Below the pieces are notes generated by a model that saw nothing but the letters and a program-made list of their open reading frames with translations, made no database searches and had not been told where the DNA came from. Position numbers and translations under genes: made by a program. Positions 6,379-7,805 of a DNA stretch of 7,805 nt are shown in pieces (position 1 is the stretch's first letter; each line of letters opens with the position of its first letter). Source of the stretch: Alphaproteobacteria bacterium (GTDB lineage: Bacteria > Pseudomonadota > Alphaproteobacteria > ATCC43930 > CGMCC-115725); contig JASHUW010000638.1 of NCBI GenBank assembly GCA_030039815.1, forward strand, positions 1 through 7,805, given 5' to 3'.

Positions 6379-6470
6379 CATCTGTCCCGCGTTGTCAGGA
6401 TTCGTCGCGATAGGGCTTTGTCATGCCGTCAATCACCATCGACGACGCAGTCGCGCTGCCCCATGTCCGC

Positions 6471-6620
6471 TCAAATCCCGAGAAACGCGAAACGCAGAAG
6501 CAATGCGCACCCGCCTAAGGCGATAAGGAATACGCCGATGCCGACTGGTGAGCCCCAGCCATGCCAAGCCATGGCCTTTTCCGCGTATTTCCACGCATCA
6601 TTCTGCGCTCCGGTGCTCAT
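6471..6620 (-). CDS. 49-residue single-span membrane protein, function unknown
   Basis: The protein has a polar N-terminus (about residues 1-23, including WKYAEKAMAWHGWG at 10-23) followed by one long hydrophobic segment (about residues 25-48, VGIGVFLIALGG then CALLLRFAF). It is predicted to be a single-pass inner-membrane peptide with no room for an enzymatic domain. Its ATG (6620-6618) overlaps the TGA of the upstream membrane-enzyme gene in an ATGA junction. A strong GAGGAG site (6632-6627) sits six bases upstream, inside that gene. Both facts support real, coupled translation. The frame stays open farther upstream to an ATG at 6923, but that extension is the shadow of the neighbouring gene. 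I do not recognise the family. A structural or regulatory partner of the membrane enzyme encoded next to it is a reasonable inference only. Confidence 0.7.
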   Translation of the reverse strand: MSTGAQNDAWKYAEKAMAWHGWGSPVGIGVFLIALGGCALLLRFAFLGI

Positions 6621-7099
6621 GGCCTTCTCCTCGTCTGTTCGGAATGGGCTTCGGCCGCCTTTGCTTCCGGCGAATCTCGACGCAGTCCCCAGAGGAGCAG
6701 AAGGCAGAGACCTATCAGTGCCCCAGCGACGGTCATGAGCGATGTCATGACGAATGCTTCCTCGAACGCAGTTCCGCCGCGCTGTCCGACCGCCAAGGGA
6801 AACATGCCGCCCGCGTTCCAAATCGACGCGAGGAGGTAGACCAGCCATCCTGCGTAAAGGCCATAAACGGCCAACCCCAGCGCGATCCTTAATTCGACCG
6901 ACCCTAATTTGAGCTGTGGCCAAATAGAGCCGAGCGCGATCATGAAAATGCCGCCCATGATCGCCATCAGATGCGCACCAAGGGCGAGCCTCGGTAGCAA
7001 CGCACCGTGAATGAAGAATCCGGTGATGAGGCCGATCAAGAACAGCGCCACCCCGGCCTGGGTCAGAGCCCGCTGAGTTGCTTGGCTTTGCCGGGTCAT
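6617..7099 (-). CDS. hydroxylaminobenzene mutase/styrene oxide isomerase-like membrane protein
   Basis: This 160-residue integral membrane protein has four hydrophobic segments at about 14-33, 42-63, 70-92 and 116-138, and a polar, charged tail. The pattern GVALFLIGLITGF (16-28), LPRLALGAHL (35-44), GSIWPQLKL (57-65), YGLYAGW (79-85), NAGGMFPLA (95-103) and the closing LLLLWGL resembles bacterial hydroxylaminobenzene mutase (HabA/HabB type), a relative of styrene oxide isomerase. Those enzymes carry out intramolecular rearrangements in the cytoplasmic membrane. His43 matches the conserved histidine, but position 49 and position 84, which I recall as asparagines in relatives, are glycines here, so activity may differ. 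The start at 7099 is chosen because its ATG overlaps the upstream TGA as ATGA; an in-frame ATG at 7147 would overlap the methyltransferase gene by 52 bases. Annotation is by remembered similarity, not by search. Confidence 0.65.
   Translation of the reverse strand: MTRQSQATQRALTQAGVALFLIGLITGFFIHGALLPRLALGAHLMAIMGGIFMIALGSIWPQLKLGSVELRIALGLAVYGLYAGWLVYLLASIWNAGGMFPLAVGQRGGTAFEEAFVMTSLMTVAGALIGLCLLLLWGLRRDSPEAKAAEAHSEQTRRRP
6627..6632 (-). promoter_or_regulatory. strong internal ribosome binding site for the 49-residue protein
   Basis: On the minus strand GAGGAG precedes the ATG at 6620 by six bases. It lies in the last codons of the membrane-enzyme gene and, with the ATGA overlap, supports the small gene. 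Confidence 0.75.
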
Positions 7100-7770
7100 T
7101 TCGTCAGCCAGGCCTCGAAACCAATCGGACTTTCGATGATGTCGCAATTGGTGAACGGTGCGGCTTTAGCGATGTCAGCGAATTTGCCCCGAGAATACGC
7201 TCGCTTGCGCAGCGTGTGTTTGAAGATTGCCCTGTTCAAAAACGCGTCGAACCGCCCCAGACGCATCTTGTCGACAGCGGCGTCGATCGCCTCATCCGAT
7301 ACATCGTTCCGCAAATCGATGATCAGCGCCTTCCCCCCAGGTCTCAGCACACGGTGCATCTCACGGACAGCACCAAGAGGGTCGCTGAAATTTTTGAAGG
7401 CGGCGCGGCAGACAACGAGTTCGAAGGAGCCTTCCGAAAAAGGCAAGGCCGCCGCATCGCCCTCACGAAACTCGATGCACACCCCGGCCTGTGCGGCGTT
7501 GGTGGCCGCTATGCCAACGAATGTGCGGCTGATGTCGATTCCGGTGATCTTGAAGACGCCGAGTTTCGCCAATTCGATCGCCAGGTAACCGGGTCCGGGC
7601 GCGAGCTCAAGCACACGGTCGCCCGCCTGTAGGTTTGCGGCGATGCGCTTGGCCTCGCTCTGGAATTGAGCGAGCATCTTCACGGTGTTTTTGGTGTACC
7701 AACGCGCGATGATGCCCTCCATCCCGATACCGCGATACGGTTTTGGCTGGCGCGCGAACCCGGGCGTCAC
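7096..7770 (-). CDS. class I SAM-dependent methyltransferase
   Basis: This 224-residue soluble methyltransferase has a Rossmann-type SAM fold. Motif I is VLELAPGPG (53-61). Asp79 ends the second strand (GIDIS) where the SAM ribose is bound. GDAAALPF (104-111) is the adenine-contact region, CRAAFKNF (121-128) the motif IV/substrate edge, and LRPGG (142-146) the post-motif signature of the Methyltransf_11/UbiE-like group. The N-terminal GMEGIIARWYTKNT (16-29) is a helix preceding the fold. The start is GTG at 7770-7768 with GGAG (7781-7778) seven bases upstream; a later in-frame ATG (residue 17) would lose the N-terminal segment. It heads a three-gene operon, its TGA overlapping the next ATG. 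The methyl acceptor is unknown. A small molecule handled together with the downstream membrane isomerase-like protein is a fair inference. Codon and base use are less GC-biased than in the plus-strand genes. Confidence 0.88.
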   Translation of the reverse strand: MTPGFARQPKPYRGIGMEGIIARWYTKNTVKMLAQFQSEAKRIAANLQAGDRVLELAPGPGYLAIELAKLGVFKITGIDISRTFVGIAATNAAQAGVCIEFREGDAAALPFSEGSFELVVCRAAFKNFSDPLGAVREMHRVLRPGGKALIIDLRNDVSDEAIDAAVDKMRLGRFDAFLNRAIFKHTLRKRAYSRGKFADIAKAAPFTNCDIIESPIGFEAWLTK

Positions 7771-7777
7771 AATGGCG

Positions 7778-7781
7778 CTCC
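7778..7781 (-). promoter_or_regulatory. ribosome binding site supporting the GTG start of the methyltransferase
   Basis: GGAG on the minus strand lies seven bases before the GTG at 7770. It immediately follows the AT-rich inverted repeat, so the leader is short. Confidence 0.65.
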
Positions 7782-7804
7782 AATATCTGAATAAATAAGA
7801 TATT
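7782..7804. promoter_or_regulatory. AT-rich perfect inverted repeat, probable operator and promoter of the methyltransferase operon
   Basis: AATATCT (7782-7788) and its exact reverse complement AGATATT (7798-7804) are separated by nine A/T-rich bases. The 23-bp element is strikingly AT-rich for this GC-rich window. It ends just before the ribosome binding site, where a -10 region would lie (TATTTA on the minus strand is a candidate). Size and symmetry fit a dimeric winged-helix or helix-turn-helix repressor; ArsR-type regulators often accompany small SAM-methyltransferase operons. The regulator gene is not in the window, and the -35 box may lie beyond its end. Confidence 0.55.
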
Positions 7805-7805
7805 T

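Larger units (their letters stand above)
6214..6470. other. convergent intergenic region without a supported gene
   Basis: This 257-bp stretch lies between the stop codons of converging transcripts. Short open frames crossing it have no recognisable protein character. It contains three inverted repeats, listed separately. None is followed by a run of T on either strand, so no classical intrinsic terminator is visible. Base composition starts to fall from the very GC-rich left part towards the less GC-rich operon on the right. Confidence 0.6.

Noticed and set aside
6304..6738. Plus-strand open frames across the convergent spacer and small membrane gene.
   Set aside because: They have Ser/Pro/Arg-rich composition without motifs and run opposite genes supported by ATGA overlaps and ribosome binding sites.
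7100..7147. An upstream ATG adding 16 residues to the mutase-like membrane protein.
   Set aside because: It would overlap the methyltransferase gene by 52 bases, and the added residues are polar with no family resemblance. The ATGA overlap at 7099 is the better start.

Overview
The window reads as chromosome of a high-GC alphaproteobacterium, most like a Bradyrhizobium/Xanthobacteraceae-type member of the Hyphomicrobiales. The evidence is a strong G/C bias at third codon positions across most of the window, the style of the encoded proteins, and an extragenic palindrome of a type I know as dispersed in such genomes. This assignment is by eye, with no database search.

Layout: (1) Positions 1-385, minus strand, hold the N-terminal part of an NDH-2-like FAD/NAD(P)H oxidoreductase that runs off the left edge. 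(2) An 86-bp divergent intergenic region separates it from a five-gene plus-strand run (472-6213): two tandem paralogous D-2-hydroxyacid dehydrogenases, an amidase-signature amidase, a secreted purple-acid-phosphatase-like metallophosphoesterase and an alpha/beta hydrolase. Gaps are 23-76 bp, and no convincing intrinsic terminator lies between the genes, so a single catabolic-type transcript is plausible. The substrate cannot be read from sequence. (3) A 257-bp convergent intergenic region (6214-6470) carries several inverted repeats. (4) A minus-strand three-gene operon (7770 down to 6471) has both junctions as 4-bp ATGA stop/start overlaps: a class I SAM methyltransferase, a four-helix membrane protein resembling hydroxylaminobenzene mutase/styrene oxide isomerase, and a 49-residue single-span membrane protein. 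An AT-rich perfect inverted repeat sits just upstream of its first gene, like a repressor operator over the promoter.

The plus-strand genes look like small-molecule metabolism: amide hydrolysis, ester or C-C hydrolysis, 2-keto/2-hydroxy acid redox and a periplasmic phosphatase. The minus-strand operon is visibly less GC-rich (about 55-58% in two sample lines against about 82% in one line of the first dehydrogenase) and looks like a separately acquired, tightly co-translated unit. It is the part most worth a second look, because its membrane enzyme lacks asparagines I would expect in the family and its small partner has no function I recognise. Nothing here is a CRISPR array, an rRNA or tRNA gene, or an insertion sequence.
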